Assembly: GCF_002752355.1 (NCBI RefSeq)
Contig: NZ_MRAV01000014.1
Coordinates: 1 to 64,000, forward strand
Origin: Leucobacter sp. OLIS6
GTDB taxonomy: Bacteria; Actinomycetota; Actinomycetes; Actinomycetales; Microbacteriaceae
Reading direction: 5' to 3'
Length of the DNA: 64,000 bases
The notes below the pieces were generated by a model that saw only the letters and a list, made by a program, of their open reading frames with translations, ran no database searches and was not told the origin of the DNA. The translations under genes and the position numbers were made by a program. Below are positions 54,895 through 63,805 of this stretch, piece by piece; position 1 is the stretch's first letter; each line of letters begins with the position of its first letter.

Positions 54895-57249
54895 ATGCCC
54901 GCGACGCAGCCCCTCCCGAACGCCACCATCCTCGGGTACCCCCGTATCGGCCGCCGGCGCGAACTCAAGCGCGCCGTCGAGGCCTACTGGAAGGGCGACC
55001 TCACCGAGGCGCAGCTCCTCGAGACCGCGGGCGAACTGCGCGCCGCGACCCGCGCGCGCCTCGTCGAGCTCGGCCTGCCCGCGACGGGCGGTGCGATCCC
55101 CGAGAGCTTCAGCTTCTACGACCAGGTGCTCGACGCGACCCTCGCGCTCGGGGCCGTCCCGGCCCGCTTCGCCGACGTCGCCTTCGCGGACGATGCGACG
55201 GACCTCGCAACCTACTTCGCGCTCGCCCGCGGCGACAAGGATCACCAGCCGCTCGAGATGACCAAGTGGTTCGACACGAACTACCACTACAGCGTCCCCG
55301 AGATCGACGAGAAGACCCCGTTCGAGGCGAACGCCACCGCGCTCGTCGCGCAGTTCGCCGAGGCGAGCGAGCAGGGCATCGAGACCCGGCCGGTGCTCGT
55401 CGGCCCCGTCACCTACCTGCTGCTCGCGAAGGCGTCCGATGCCGCGGGCGAGGGCTTCGCGCCGATCGACCGGCTCGACGATGTCGTCGCGGTCTACGCC
55501 GAGCTGCTCGGTGCGCTCGCCGCAGCCGGCGCCACCTGGGTGCAGCTCGACGAGCCCGCACTCGTGTCGGACTCGCTGTCGGTGACCCGCGATGAGACCG
55601 CCGCGCTCGTCGAGCGCGCGTACGGCGTGCTCGGAGCGCTCGAGAACCGGCCCCAGATCCTCCTGACCACGCCCTACGGGGACTCCTCGGCCTCGCTGCT
55701 GCGCATCGCGGCGCTGCCGGTCGAGGCGGTGCACGCCGACCTCGTGCGCGGCACGCTGCCGCACGGCGCGTTCAGCTCGGGCGAGTTCGAGAGCGCCTTC
55801 TACAAGAAGCAGTTCGTCGCGGGCGTCGTCGACGGCCGCAACATCTGGCGCACCGACCTCCGCATCGCGTCGGGCGTGGTGCAGGATCTGCAGCTCGCAG
55901 GGATCGACGTGGTCGTCGGCACCTCGAACAACCTGCAGCACGTGCCCCACGACGTGAACGACGAGACGAAGCTCGACGCGCGACTCCGCTCCTGGCTCGC
56001 CTTCGCCGACCAGAAGGTCGAACAGGTCGCCGTGCTCGCCCGAGGCCTCCGCCACGGTGCCGACTCGATCGAGGCGGAGCTCGCCGAGACCTCGGCGATC
56101 CTCGCCGACCGCGCGGCAGCGCCGGGCGTGCGCGTCGACGCGATCCGCGATCGCGTCGACGCAGTGACCGACGCCGACCGCACCCGCGACGCCGAGCAGG
56201 CCCGCCGCGAGGCGCAGCGCGCGCTCGACATCCCGGCGTTCGCGACGACCACCATCGGCTCGTTCCCGCAGACCACCGAGATCCGCAAGGCGCGCGCCGC
56301 GTTCACCCGCGGCGAGATCGCCCAGGACGCCTACGACGGCTTCCTGCGCGCCGAGATCGAGCGCGTGATCCGCCTGCAGGAGGAGATCGGCCTCGACGTG
56401 CTGGTGCACGGCGAAGCGGAGCGCAACGACATGGTGCAGTACTTCGCCGAGCTGCTCGACGGCTTCGCCGTGACCGAGAACGGCTGGGTGCAGTCCTACG
56501 GCACGCGCGCCACCCGGCCCTCGATCCTGTGGGGCGATGTCTCGCGTCCGGCGCCCATGACCGTCGCCTGGTCGGCCTACGCGCAGTCGCTCACCGACCA
56601 CCTCGTCAAGGGCATGCTGACGGGCCCCGTCACGATCCTCGCCTGGTCGTTCGTGCGCGACGACCAGCCGCTCGCCGACACGGCCGCGCAGGTCGCGCTC
56701 GCGCTGCGAGACGAGATCGACGACCTCGTCGACGCGGGGATCAAGATCGTGCAGGTCGACGAGCCCGCGCTGCGCGAGCTCCTGCCCCTCGACGCCGACC
56801 GTCAGGCGGCCTACCTCGACTGGTCGGTCGGGGCGTTCCGCCTCGCGACGAGCGGCGCCGCCTCCGACGTGCAGATCCACACGCACCTGTGTTACTCGGA
56901 GTTCGGCGAGATCATCGACGCGGTCGACGGGCTCGACGCCGACGTCACCTCGATCGAGGCGGCCCGCAGCCGCATGGACGTCGTCGAGCCGCTCGGCGAC
57001 CACGGGTACTCGCGCGGCATCGGACCGGGCGTCTACGACATCCACTCGCCCCGCGTGCCGAGCATCGAGGAGCAGACCGAGCTGATCCGCATCGCCGCCG
57101 CCCGCATCCCGGGCGAGCAGCTCTGGGTCAACCCCGACTGCGGCCTCAAGACCCGCGGCTACGAGGAAACCGTGGCGAGCCTGACGAACCTGGTGCAGGC
57201 GGCCCGCGCGGTCCGCGCCGAGCAGGCCGGCGCCACGGGCACGGCGTGA
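54895..57249 (+). CDS. metE: Cobalamin-independent methionine synthase
   Basis: 784 residues from ATG 54895 with GAAGGA upstream; an in-frame ATG at 54856 precedes the family start and is rejected. The N-terminal folate domain opens ATILGYPRIGRRRELKRAVEAYWKG. The C-terminal catalytic domain has TTIGSFPQTTEIRKAR, LVHGEAERNDMVQYF, VQIHTHLCYSEF (His and Cys zinc ligands) and LWVNPDCGLKTRGY (second Cys). It methylates homocysteine from methyl-tetrahydrofolate. The following gene overlaps its stop, and metF, which makes the methyl donor, is third in the operon. Confidence 0.97.
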   Translation: MPATQPLPNATILGYPRIGRRRELKRAVEAYWKGDLTEAQLLETAGELRAATRARLVELGLPATGGAIPESFSFYDQVLDATLALGAVPARFADVAFADDATDLATYFALARGDKDHQPLEMTKWFDTNYHYSVPEIDEKTPFEANATALVAQFAEASEQGIETRPVLVGPVTYLLLAKASDAAGEGFAPIDRLDDVVAVYAELLGALAAAGATWVQLDEPALVSDSLSVTRDETAALVERAYGVLGALENRPQILLTTPYGDSSASLLRIAALPVEAVHADLVRGTLPHGAFSSGEFESAFYKKQFVAGVVDGRNIWRTDLRIASGVVQDLQLAGIDVVVGTSNNLQHVPHDVNDETKLDARLRSWLAFADQKVEQVAVLARGLRHGADSIEAELAETSAILADRAAAPGVRVDAIRDRVDAVTDADRTRDAEQARREAQRALDIPAFATTTIGSFPQTTEIRKARAAFTRGEIAQDAYDGFLRAEIERVIRLQEEIGLDVLVHGEAERNDMVQYFAELLDGFAVTENGWVQSYGTRATRPSILWGDVSRPAPMTVAWSAYAQSLTDHLVKGMLTGPVTILAWSFVRDDQPLADTAAQVALALRDEIDDLVDAGIKIVQVDEPALRELLPLDADRQAAYLDWSVGAFRLATSGAASDVQIHTHLCYSEFGEIIDAVDGLDADVTSIEAARSRMDVVEPLGDHGYSRGIGPGVYDIHSPRVPSIEEQTELIRIAAARIPGEQLWVNPDCGLKTRGYEETVASLTNLVQAARAVRAEQAGATGTA

Positions 57250-58427
57250 GCGGGGAACCCTCCGGTCCCGCGAGCTGGCCGGTCGGCGGCGTGCTGCCGA
57301 CCGAGCCGGTCGGCTCCCTGCCGCGGCCGGCCGGCCTGCAGCGGGCGGTGCTCGACGCCGAGATCGGTCAGCTCCCGGCCGCGGAGCTCCGCGCCGAACA
57401 GGATCGCGCCGTGCGCGACACCCTGGCACGGTTCGAGGCGACCGGCTCGCCGATCATCAGCGACGGCGAGCAGCGCCGGCAGAGCTTCGCGAGCTACCCG
57501 CTCGGTGCCGGCGGCGCCGAGGGCGATGTGCGCGAGGGGCCGGTGTTCGCGGTGTTCGCCGACGGGCACCACCGGGTGATCCCGAGCCTCGCGCGCGGGC
57601 CGTTCCGGTACCGCGCCTGGGCCGCGGACGATGTGACCGCGGCGCGGGAGCTCACCGCGCTGCCGCTCAAGCAGGCCGTGATCTCGCCCTCGATGCTGTC
57701 GCTCATGGTGCCGGAAGCGGGTCTCGGGGACTACTCGCGAGCGGAGTTCCTGGACGACGTCGTCGCGGGCTGCGCGGAGGACATCCGCCGCTGCTTCGCG
57801 GCGGGCGCCGCGCGCGTCTCGATCGACTTCACCGAGGGGCGGCTCGCGCTGCGGCGCGACCTCCGCGCCCCGTGGGCCGGACCGGACGCGCTGGGGGGAT
57901 TCATCGAACTCTTCAACCGGGTGCTGGCCGAGCTCGCCCCCGAGGAGCGCGCGGCTGTCGGAGTGCACACCTGTCCGGGCAACGACAACGACTCGGTGCA
58001 CTCCGCCGACGTCGACTACGCGGAGCTGATCCCCGAGCTGCTGCAGATCGAGGCGGGGTACTTCCTCGTGCAGGCCGCGAGCGAACCGGAACCGGACCGT
58101 GTCGCGCGGCTCGTCGGCGCGCAGCTCCGGCGGCGCGCAGCCTCCGAAACGCCCGCGCCCCGCGTGCTCGTCGGCGTGACGAACCCGACGAGCCCGAAGC
58201 TCGAGACCGCCGATCAGGTGCGGGATCAGCTGGTGCGCGCTGCGCGGTTCATCCCGCCCGAGCTGCTCGGCTCGACCGACGACTGCGGATTCTCGCCCTA
58301 TCTGATCGACGAGAAGCCCCGGCACGGATCGCCGGACTTCGCCCGCGACGTCGCCTTCGCGAAAATCGCCGCACGCGTGCGCGGCACGGCCCTCGCGGCC
58401 GCCGAGCTGAGCGGAGCCGCCGCATGA
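57246..58427 (+). CDS. MetE-core (single-domain) methyltransferase
   Basis: 393 residues from GTG 57246. Only the MetE-like catalytic barrel is present: EPVGSLPRPAGLQRAVLD, then ISDGEQRRQSFASYPL, IDFTEGRLAL, GVHTCPGNDNDSVHSADVDY with a His/Cys ligand pair, and a final GSTDDCGFSPY with the second Cys. This resembles the YxjG/YxjH branch rather than full MetE, so it may accept another methyl donor or acceptor, such as a methylcobalamin- or S-methylmethionine-related compound. It sits between metE and metF with 4-nt overlaps on both sides. Confidence 0.85.
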   Translation: MSGEPSGPASWPVGGVLPTEPVGSLPRPAGLQRAVLDAEIGQLPAAELRAEQDRAVRDTLARFEATGSPIISDGEQRRQSFASYPLGAGGAEGDVREGPVFAVFADGHHRVIPSLARGPFRYRAWAADDVTAARELTALPLKQAVISPSMLSLMVPEAGLGDYSRAEFLDDVVAGCAEDIRRCFAAGAARVSIDFTEGRLALRRDLRAPWAGPDALGGFIELFNRVLAELAPEERAAVGVHTCPGNDNDSVHSADVDYAELIPELLQIEAGYFLVQAASEPEPDRVARLVGAQLRRRAASETPAPRVLVGVTNPTSPKLETADQVRDQLVRAARFIPPELLGSTDDCGFSPYLIDEKPRHGSPDFARDVAFAKIAARVRGTALAAAELSGAAA

Positions 58428-59323
58428 ACGCGACCCTGCTGACGGGGAGCGCGCCCACGCGCGCCCGGTTCTCGTTCGAGGTGTTCCCCGCGCGCAGCGG
58501 GGCCGCGGCGCTGGCGCTCGGCCACGCCGTGCAGCACCTCTCGGCCGCCGGGCCGGACTTCATCTCGGTGACCTACGGCGCGAACGGCTCGAACCGCGAC
58601 GCCTCGCTCGACCTGCTGCGGTACCTGCGGGATCACACCGACGCGCTGCCGCTCGCGCACCTGACCACGGTCGGCGAGACTCGGGAGGCCGTGCGCGCCA
58701 CGATCCACGGGATCATGGACGCCGGCGTGCACGACTTCCTCGCGCTGCGCGGCGACCCGCCGCGCGGGTCGACCGAAGATGACCCGCTGGTCTCGGGATC
58801 GCTGTCGGCGCTCGAGCTCACCGAGCTGATCGCCGAGGCGCGCGCCGAGCGCCCGGCGCTCACGAGCGTCGGTCGGACCGCCGTCGCGGCGTACCCGAAC
58901 GGGCACCCCATGTCGCGCTCGCGCTCCGAGGACCTCGACTGGCTCGTCGCGAAGCAGGAGGCGGGGGCGCAGTTCGCCATCACGCAGCTGTTCTTCGAGG
59001 CGGAGGAATACCTGTCGTTCGTCTCCGACGCCCGCGACGCCGGCCTGCGGATCCCCGTGCTGCCCGGGCTCATGCCCGTGTCGACGAGCGCCCAGCTGCG
59101 CAAGGTCGCCTCCCTCGCGGGACGGCCGGCGCCGGCGGCGCTCGAACGCGCGCTTGAGGAGGCGGGCGGCTACGCGCCGGAGCTCGGCGTCGAGCACACC
59201 ATCAGCCTGGCCGGTGAACTGCTCGCCGGAGGCGCGCCCTCGGTGCACCTGTACACCTTCAACCGGCACGAGCAGGTGCTCGCGGTGCTGCGCGAGCTGA
59301 ACCTGCTCGCGCCGGTCGGCTGA
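58424..59323 (+). CDS. metF: Methylenetetrahydrofolate reductase
   Basis: 299 residues from ATG 58424. FSFEVFPARSGAAALALGHAVQHL contains the conserved FEVFP Glu, FISVTYGANGSNRDAS matches the folate/FAD site, and HDFLALRGDPPRG is the family loop. FAITQLFFEAEEY carries the flavin contact residues, and LPGLMPVST the late barrel strand. It reduces methylene- to methyl-tetrahydrofolate for MetE. Third gene of the met operon; it converges with lipA after 7 bp. Confidence 0.95.
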   Translation: MNATLLTGSAPTRARFSFEVFPARSGAAALALGHAVQHLSAAGPDFISVTYGANGSNRDASLDLLRYLRDHTDALPLAHLTTVGETREAVRATIHGIMDAGVHDFLALRGDPPRGSTEDDPLVSGSLSALELTELIAEARAERPALTSVGRTAVAAYPNGHPMSRSRSEDLDWLVAKQEAGAQFAITQLFFEAEEYLSFVSDARDAGLRIPVLPGLMPVSTSAQLRKVASLAGRPAPAALERALEEAGGYAPELGVEHTISLAGELLAGGAPSVHLYTFNRHEQVLAVLRELNLLAPVG

Positions 59324-59330
59324 GCCCCCG

Positions 59331-60446
59331 TCACACCGCCTGCGGGTAGCTCTCCGCCGCGCGTTCCGCGAGGTGCCGCAGGTGCTCGGGCACCTCGCGG
59401 CCCTTCGCGGACATGGTCTGCGCCCACAGACGCCCGGCCCGGTACGAGGAGCGCACGAGCGGGCCGGCGAGCACCCCGGCGAAGCCGATGGACTCGGCCT
59501 CCGTCCTGAGCTCGACGAACTCCTCGGGGCGCACCCAACGGTCGATGGGGTGGTGCAGCTTCGACGGACGCAGGTACTGCGTGAGCGTGAGGATGTCGCA
59601 GCCCGCGTCGAACAGCTCGTGCATCGCCGAGGTGATCTCGTGCCGTTCCTCGCCCATGCCGAGGATCAGGTTCGACTTCGTGATCATGCCCGCCTCGCGC
59701 GCCTGCGCGATCACACCGAGCGATCGGTCGTAGCGGAAGCCCGGTCGGATCCGCTTGAAGATGCGGGGGACGGTCTCCAGGTTGTGCGCGAACACCTCAG
59801 GCTGGGCCTCGAACACCTGCTCCAGATCCTCGGGTCGGCCGCCCAGGTCGTCGGCGAGCACTTCTACGCCCGAGCCCGGGTTCAGCTCGTGGATCTGCCG
59901 GATCGTCTCGGCGTAGAGCCAGGCGCCGGTGTCGGGGAGGTCGTCGCGGGTGACGCCCGTGATGGTCGCGTAGCGCAGCCCCATGGTGCGCACGGACTCG
60001 GCGACGCGTCTCGGCTCGTCGAGATCGAGCGGCAGCGGCTTGCCGGAGGTGATCATGCAGAAGTCGCAGCGGCGCGTGCAGATGGAGCCGCCGATGAGGA
60101 AGGTCGCCTCGCGGTCCTCCCAGCACTCGTAGATGTTCGGGCAGCCGGCCTCCTGGCAGACGGTGTGCAGGCCCTCGCGCTTCACCAGCGAGTGGACGTC
60201 GCGGAACTCCGGACCCTGGCGGGCCCGGGTCTTGATCCACTCGGGCTTGCGTTCGATCGGCGTCTCGGCATTGCGCGCCTCGACGCGGAGCAGGCGGCGT
60301 CCCTCGACCGCCGGACCGGTCCCGGCCGGCGGCGTCGCGGAATGCCCGCCGCCGCATCCACCGGCGGGTGCGGCGACGGGCCGGTCGGCGGGCTGCTCTG
60401 CCGCGAGCACCTCCGAGAGCGGGGTGCCGATGTTGCGGGCGCTCAC
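59331..60446 (-). CDS. lipA: Lipoyl synthase
   Basis: 371 residues. The auxiliary cluster motif is [12 protein letters not shown] (C-x4-C-x5-C), and the radical-SAM motif is [34 protein letters not shown] and LILGMGE follow, and the C-terminal RSSYRAG supplies the last serine ligand motif. It inserts two sulfurs into octanoyl chains on lipoyl domains. The first 55 residues form an extra Gly/Ala/Pro-rich extension with GGCGGGH. lipB ends inside its start by 4 nt, so both are co-expressed on the minus strand. Confidence 0.95.
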   Translation of the reverse strand: MSARNIGTPLSEVLAAEQPADRPVAAPAGGCGGGHSATPPAGTGPAVEGRRLLRVEARNAETPIERKPEWIKTRARQGPEFRDVHSLVKREGLHTVCQEAGCPNIYECWEDREATFLIGGSICTRRCDFCMITSGKPLPLDLDEPRRVAESVRTMGLRYATITGVTRDDLPDTGAWLYAETIRQIHELNPGSGVEVLADDLGGRPEDLEQVFEAQPEVFAHNLETVPRIFKRIRPGFRYDRSLGVIAQAREAGMITKSNLILGMGEERHEITSAMHELFDAGCDILTLTQYLRPSKLHHPIDRWVRPEEFVELRTEAESIGFAGVLAGPLVRSSYRAGRLWAQTMSAKGREVPEHLRHLAERAAESYPQAV

Positions 60447-61105
60447 TCGGCGACCTCCGCGAAGGCCGCGGCGAGCCGGGTCGCGAGCGGCGGGGCGACC
60501 TGAGCGGGCAGGATCTCGGTGCCCACGAGCCCGCTGAGCGTCGTGACGCCGGCGTCGGTGATGCCGCAGGGGATGAACGCGGCGAAGGGATCCAACGAGT
60601 TGCTGCAGTTGATCGCGAGGCCGTGGGTGACGATCCCGCCGCTCGTGTGCAGGCCGATCTGCGCGAACTTGGCGGGGGCGACGGCTCCGGTGTCCGCCCA
60701 GACCCCGGAGCGGCCCTCGACGCGGAATCCGTGCGCGCCGAACTCCGCGGCGACGTCGATGATCGCCTGCTCGAGCTCGCGGACGAAGTCGACCACGCCG
60801 AGGCGTTCACGGAGCCGGATCACCGGATACGCGACGAGCTGGCCGGGGCCGTGCCAGGTCACCTTGCCGCCGCGGTCGACGGGGACCACCGGGGTGCCGT
60901 CGTTCGGGAACTCCTCCGGGAGCGCTCGTCGTCCGGCGGTGTAGACCGGCTCGTGCTCGAGCAGGAGCAGAGTGCCGCGGTCACCGTCGTCGACGATGCG
61001 GGCGACGGCCTCCCGTTGCAGTGCGAGGCCGTCTTCGTAGGGGATCGGTGCGGCGAGGCCCGCTTCGTGCGTGCGGAATCGGGGGAGCGCGATCGTCTCG
61101 GACAT
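60443..61105 (-). CDS. lipB: Octanoyltransferase LipB
   Basis: 220 residues. [18 protein letters not shown] is the substrate block, [10 protein letters not shown] holds the conserved Lys, and [18 protein letters not shown] the catalytic Cys (PCGI). It moves octanoate from acyl carrier protein to lipoyl domains before LipA acts. The ATG at 61105 follows a clear promoter with only 7 nt between, a leaderless mRNA. Its stop overlaps the lipA start. Confidence 0.95.
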   Translation of the reverse strand: MSETIALPRFRTHEAGLAAPIPYEDGLALQREAVARIVDDGDRGTLLLLEHEPVYTAGRRALPEEFPNDGTPVVPVDRGGKVTWHGPGQLVAYPVIRLRERLGVVDFVRELEQAIIDVAAEFGAHGFRVEGRSGVWADTGAVAPAKFAQIGLHTSGGIVTHGLAINCSNSLDPFAAFIPCGITDAGVTTLSGLVGTEILPAQVAPPLATRLAAAFAEVAE

Positions 61106-61112
61106 GCCTCAC

Positions 61113-61142
61113 AGAATAGATGGACTGAGTGCAAATAATCAA
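61113..61142 (-). promoter_or_regulatory. Promoter of lipB-lipA
   Basis: On the minus strand TTGATT (61142-61137), 18 bp and TATTCT (61118-61113) form a good -35/-10 pair; ATG 61105 begins 7 nt after the -10 box. Confidence 0.7.
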
Positions 61143-61150
61143 AAACGACG

Positions 61151-61182
61151 AAAAAGCGCCGGGGCGCATTGCCCCGACGCTT
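61151..61182 (-). terminator. Intrinsic terminator of lexA
   Basis: On the minus strand AAGCG-t-CGGGGC-aatgc-GCCCCG-g-CGCTT (61182-61154) is followed by TTT. Stem of 11 bp with one mismatch and a T-tract. Confidence 0.85.
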
Positions 61183-61205
61183 CCTTCGGCGGTGTCGCTC
61201 GGTCG

Positions 61206-61871
61206 TCAGACCGAGCGGAACACGGCCACGACCTTGCCGAGCACCTCGGCGTGATCGCCGAGGATCGGCTCGAACGCGCTGTTCCGGGGGAGCAGCCAGG
61301 TGTGGCCGTCGCGACGGCGGAACACCTTGACCGTGGCCTCGCCGTCGAGCATGGCGGCGACGATGTCGCCGTTCTCGGCATCGCGCTGCTGTCGGATCAC
61401 GACGAAGTCGCCGTCGCAGATGGCCGCATCGATCATCGAATCGCCCACGACCTTGAGCATGAAGAGCTGCCCGTCGCCGACGAGCTGCCGGGGGAGCGGG
61501 ACGATCTCGTCGACCTGCTGGTCGGCGGTGATCGGAACGCCCGCAGCGATGCGCCCGACGAGGGGAACGTACGCGGCCTCCTCGACCTGCTGCTGCGGGG
61601 CGTCGCCGAGGGACTGCGAGGTCTGCGCGAGCTCGACCAGGATCTCGAGGGCCCGGGGGCGGTTCGGGTCGCGGCGGATGTAGCCGCCGAGTTCGAGCCG
61701 GGTGAGCTGGTGGGTGACGCTCGACAGCGAGGAGAGTCCGACGGCGTCGCCGATCTCGCGCATGCTCGGCGGGTACCCGCGGGACTCGACGGAGCGGGCG
61801 ATGCACTCGAGGATCGCCTGCTGCTTCTCGGTGAGCGGCTTCGGAGGGCGGCTCTGGGTCGTCTCGCTCAT
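61206..61871 (-). CDS. lexA: SOS repressor LexA
   Basis: 221 residues. The N-terminal winged helix is [44 protein letters not shown] (read in parts). The self-cleavage bond is Ala 110-Gly 111 in GRIAAGVPI, and the catalytic dyad is Ser 145 (VVGDSM) and Lys 182 (ATVKVF). It represses DNA-damage genes until RecA filaments trigger autocleavage. LexA-type boxes are visible upstream of itself, the divergent LysM gene, recA and ftsK. A strong terminator lies at 61151. Confidence 0.97.
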   Translation of the reverse strand: MSETTQSRPPKPLTEKQQAILECIARSVESRGYPPSMREIGDAVGLSSLSSVTHQLTRLELGGYIRRDPNRPRALEILVELAQTSQSLGDAPQQQVEEAAYVPLVGRIAAGVPITADQQVDEIVPLPRQLVGDGQLFMLKVVGDSMIDAAICDGDFVVIRQQRDAENGDIVAAMLDGEATVKVFRRRDGHTWLLPRNSAFEPILGDHAEVLGKVVAVFRSV

Positions 61872-61939
61872 CTGGGCCTTCTCTCCGGGTGCTGCTCGGG
61901 CGATCGGGGCGGTGCGCTCCGGTGCCGATCATGAATGTC

Positions 61940-61964
61940 GGTAGTCGGTGGTTCAGTGACTACC
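61940..61964 (-). promoter_or_regulatory. Inverted repeat in the lexA leader
   Basis: GGTAGTC (61940-61946) and GACTACC (61958-61964), perfect 7-bp arms, within the probable lexA 5' leader. Possible leader hairpin. Confidence 0.35.
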
Positions 61965-62000
61965 GGTGTTCGAAACCCTAGTTCGCGGGCCGGTTCCGCG

Positions 62001-62016
62001 GCAAACATACGTTCGA
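62001..62016 (-). promoter_or_regulatory. LexA box of lexA
   Basis: Read on the minus strand, TCGAACGTATGTTTGC matches the SOS consensus at 10 of 12 positions. It shares TCGAACGTAT with the box of the divergent gene and lies upstream of TAGGGT, a possible lexA -10. Confidence 0.6.
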
Positions 62017-62072
62017 GTGTCGCCGAAAAATATCGGTCACAGATTCGAATCGGGGGTTGCGGGTTTCGAGTA

Positions 62073-62088
62073 TCGAACGTATATTCGA
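62073..62088 (+). promoter_or_regulatory. LexA box of the LysM gene
   Basis: TCGAACGTATATTCGA matches 11 of 12 SOS positions and extends as a near-perfect palindrome (TATCGAA...TTCGATA). It is 50 bp before ATG 62138. Confidence 0.85.
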
Positions 62089-62137
62089 TACAGATGTTCG
62101 ACCGCGGGTCGGCGTCGAAGTACGAGAGGAGCCGATC

Positions 62138-62581
62138 ATGGGCGCACGAGAACTGAGTGCAACGATCGATCACCACACCGACGCGCATACCCCTGCCGCG
62201 AAGAGCCGCCTGCGTCTGACGCGCCGCGGCCGCCGGGTGTTCGGCGCTCTCGCGACGCTGGCGGTGTCGGCGCTCCTCGCCGGTGTGGCCGTGTTCGGTT
62301 CCGCGCAGGCGCAGGCGAACGTCGACGGGCGTCCGGCCGACTTCGGCTACGTCGTGGTGCAGCCCGGCGAGTCCCTCTGGGCCGTGGCCACCCGTCTCGA
62401 TTCCCAGGCGGACCCGCGCGATCTGATCGCGGAGATCGTGCAGCTCAACCAGCTCGATGGGTCGGGCGTGCAGGCAGGGCAGCCGGTCGCGGTTCCCCTG
62501 CGCTACTCGCACGCCACGGGCGTCGTGCCCGCCTCCGAGGTCGGCATCGGCACCAACGCCGAGCTCGCCGCCGGGGCATAA
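62138..62581 (+). CDS. SOS-controlled LysM-domain membrane protein (ChiZ/DivS type)
   Basis: 147 residues from ATG 62138, with GAGAGGA before it. A basic cytoplasmic segment (RLRLTRRGRR) precedes one transmembrane helix (about 35-56), then a single LysM at about 70-121 (YVVVQPGESLWAVATRLD, QLNQLDGSGVQAGQPVAVP) outside. Divergent from lexA with a strong SOS box. This arrangement is that of Mycobacterium Rv2719c/ChiZ and corynebacterial DivS, which restrain division during DNA damage. Sequence similarity to those outside LysM is low by nature, so the role is inferred from position. Confidence 0.85.
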   Translation: MGARELSATIDHHTDAHTPAAKSRLRLTRRGRRVFGALATLAVSALLAGVAVFGSAQAQANVDGRPADFGYVVVQPGESLWAVATRLDSQADPRDLIAEIVQLNQLDGSGVQAGQPVAVPLRYSHATGVVPASEVGIGTNAELAAGA

Positions 62582-62631
62582 TAGCCCGCGAGCGCGGCGT
62601 AACTCGGCAGCGTGGGCGTCGGGCCTCCCCG

Positions 62632-62637
62632 TAGACT
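62632..62637 (+). promoter_or_regulatory. -10 box TAGACT of hisC
   Basis: TAGACT ends 6 nt before GTG 62644; probable leaderless start of the his operon. Confidence 0.6.
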
Positions 62638-62643
62638 GGATCA

Positions 62644-63795
62644 GTGACTTCTGAGCCCGCATCCGTGCCCACGACCTCGCCGTCCGCAATCGAGCTCGGC
62701 GATCTGCCGCTCCGCGACAACCTGGTCGGCAAGCATCCGTACGGTGCTCCGCAGGACCCCGTGCCGGTCAGCCTCAACGTCAACGAGAACACGCACCCGC
62801 TGCCCGAGGCCGTCATCGCCGACATCATCACCGAACTGGAGCGAGCGGTCCGCGGCGTCAACCGCTACCCGGATCGCGAATTCATGAGCCTGCGCACCGC
62901 ACTCGCCGGCTATCTGGGGCACGGCCTCCGCGCCGAACAGGTGTGGGCTGCGAACGGCTCCAACGAGGTACTGCAACAGCTGCTCCAGGCCTTCGGCGGT
63001 CCGGGCCGCAGCCTGCTGAGCTTCACTCCGACCTACTCCATGTATCCGCTGCTCGCCGACGGCACCGACACCCGTTGGATCCCGGTCCCGCGCCCCGCGG
63101 ACTACGCGCTGACCCCCGAACTCGTCGTGGCGGCGATCCGTGAGCACCGGCCCACCGTCACGATCCTGTGCGGCCCCAACAACCCGACGGGTACCCCGCT
63201 TGAGCGCGAAGCGATCGTCGCCGCGTACGACGTGATCGCCGAGTACGGCGGGATCCTCGTGGTCGACGAGGCGTACCAGGAGTTCGACGCCGAGCACGAG
63301 ACCGCCGTCACCCTGCTGCCCGGTCGCCCCCTGCTCGTGGTCTCCCGCACCATGAGCAAGGCCTTCGCCTTTGCGGGCGTGCGGCTCGGCTACCTCGCCG
63401 CCGATGCCGCGGTGGTCGACGCGCTGCGACTCGTCCGGCTGCCCTACCACCTGTCCGCCCTGACCCAGGCAGCCGCGACCGCCGCGGTCTGGCACGCCGA
63501 CGAGATGCTCGCCACCGTCGCCGACATCCGTGCCGAGCGGGACCGCCTGGAGGCCGCGCTCGTCGAGCTCGGCTACACCGTGCACCCCTCCGGGGCGAAC
63601 TTCCTCCTCGTCGGCGGGTTCACCGATCCCGCGGCGACCTTCGAAGCGCTCCGCGCCGACGGGATCCTGATCCGCAACCTCGGCATCGAGGGACACCTGC
63701 GCATCACCGCCGGCACGCACGCCGAGACCACGGCCGTCATCGAAGCCATCGCCGCGCTCGGCCCGGGCGGCGCCGGCGCGGACCCCGCCAAGTAG
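62644..63795 (+). CDS. hisC: Histidinol-phosphate aminotransferase
   Basis: 383 residues from GTG 62644. Class I/II PLP aminotransferase: [33 protein letters not shown] and [21 protein letters not shown] are the HisC start. The PLP lysine is in [18 protein letters not shown], with [11 protein letters not shown] and VVDEAYQEF before it. It converts imidazole acetol-phosphate to histidinol phosphate. hisB follows 10 bp later, as in actinobacterial his operons. Confidence 0.95.
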   Translation: MTSEPASVPTTSPSAIELGDLPLRDNLVGKHPYGAPQDPVPVSLNVNENTHPLPEAVIADIITELERAVRGVNRYPDREFMSLRTALAGYLGHGLRAEQVWAANGSNEVLQQLLQAFGGPGRSLLSFTPTYSMYPLLADGTDTRWIPVPRPADYALTPELVVAAIREHRPTVTILCGPNNPTGTPLEREAIVAAYDVIAEYGGILVVDEAYQEFDAEHETAVTLLPGRPLLVVSRTMSKAFAFAGVRLGYLAADAAVVDALRLVRLPYHLSALTQAAATAAVWHADEMLATVADIRAERDRLEAALVELGYTVHPSGANFLLVGGFTDPAATFEALRADGILIRNLGIEGHLRITAGTHAETTAVIEAIAALGPGGAGADPAK

Positions 63796-63798
63796 GAT
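63793..63798 (+). promoter_or_regulatory. -10-like box TAGGAT before hisB
   Basis: TAGGAT overlaps the hisC stop and ends 7 nt before ATG 63806; could be an internal promoter or could act as a weak ribosome site (GGAT). Uncertain. Confidence 0.35.
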
Positions 63799-63805
63799 CG
63801 AGATC

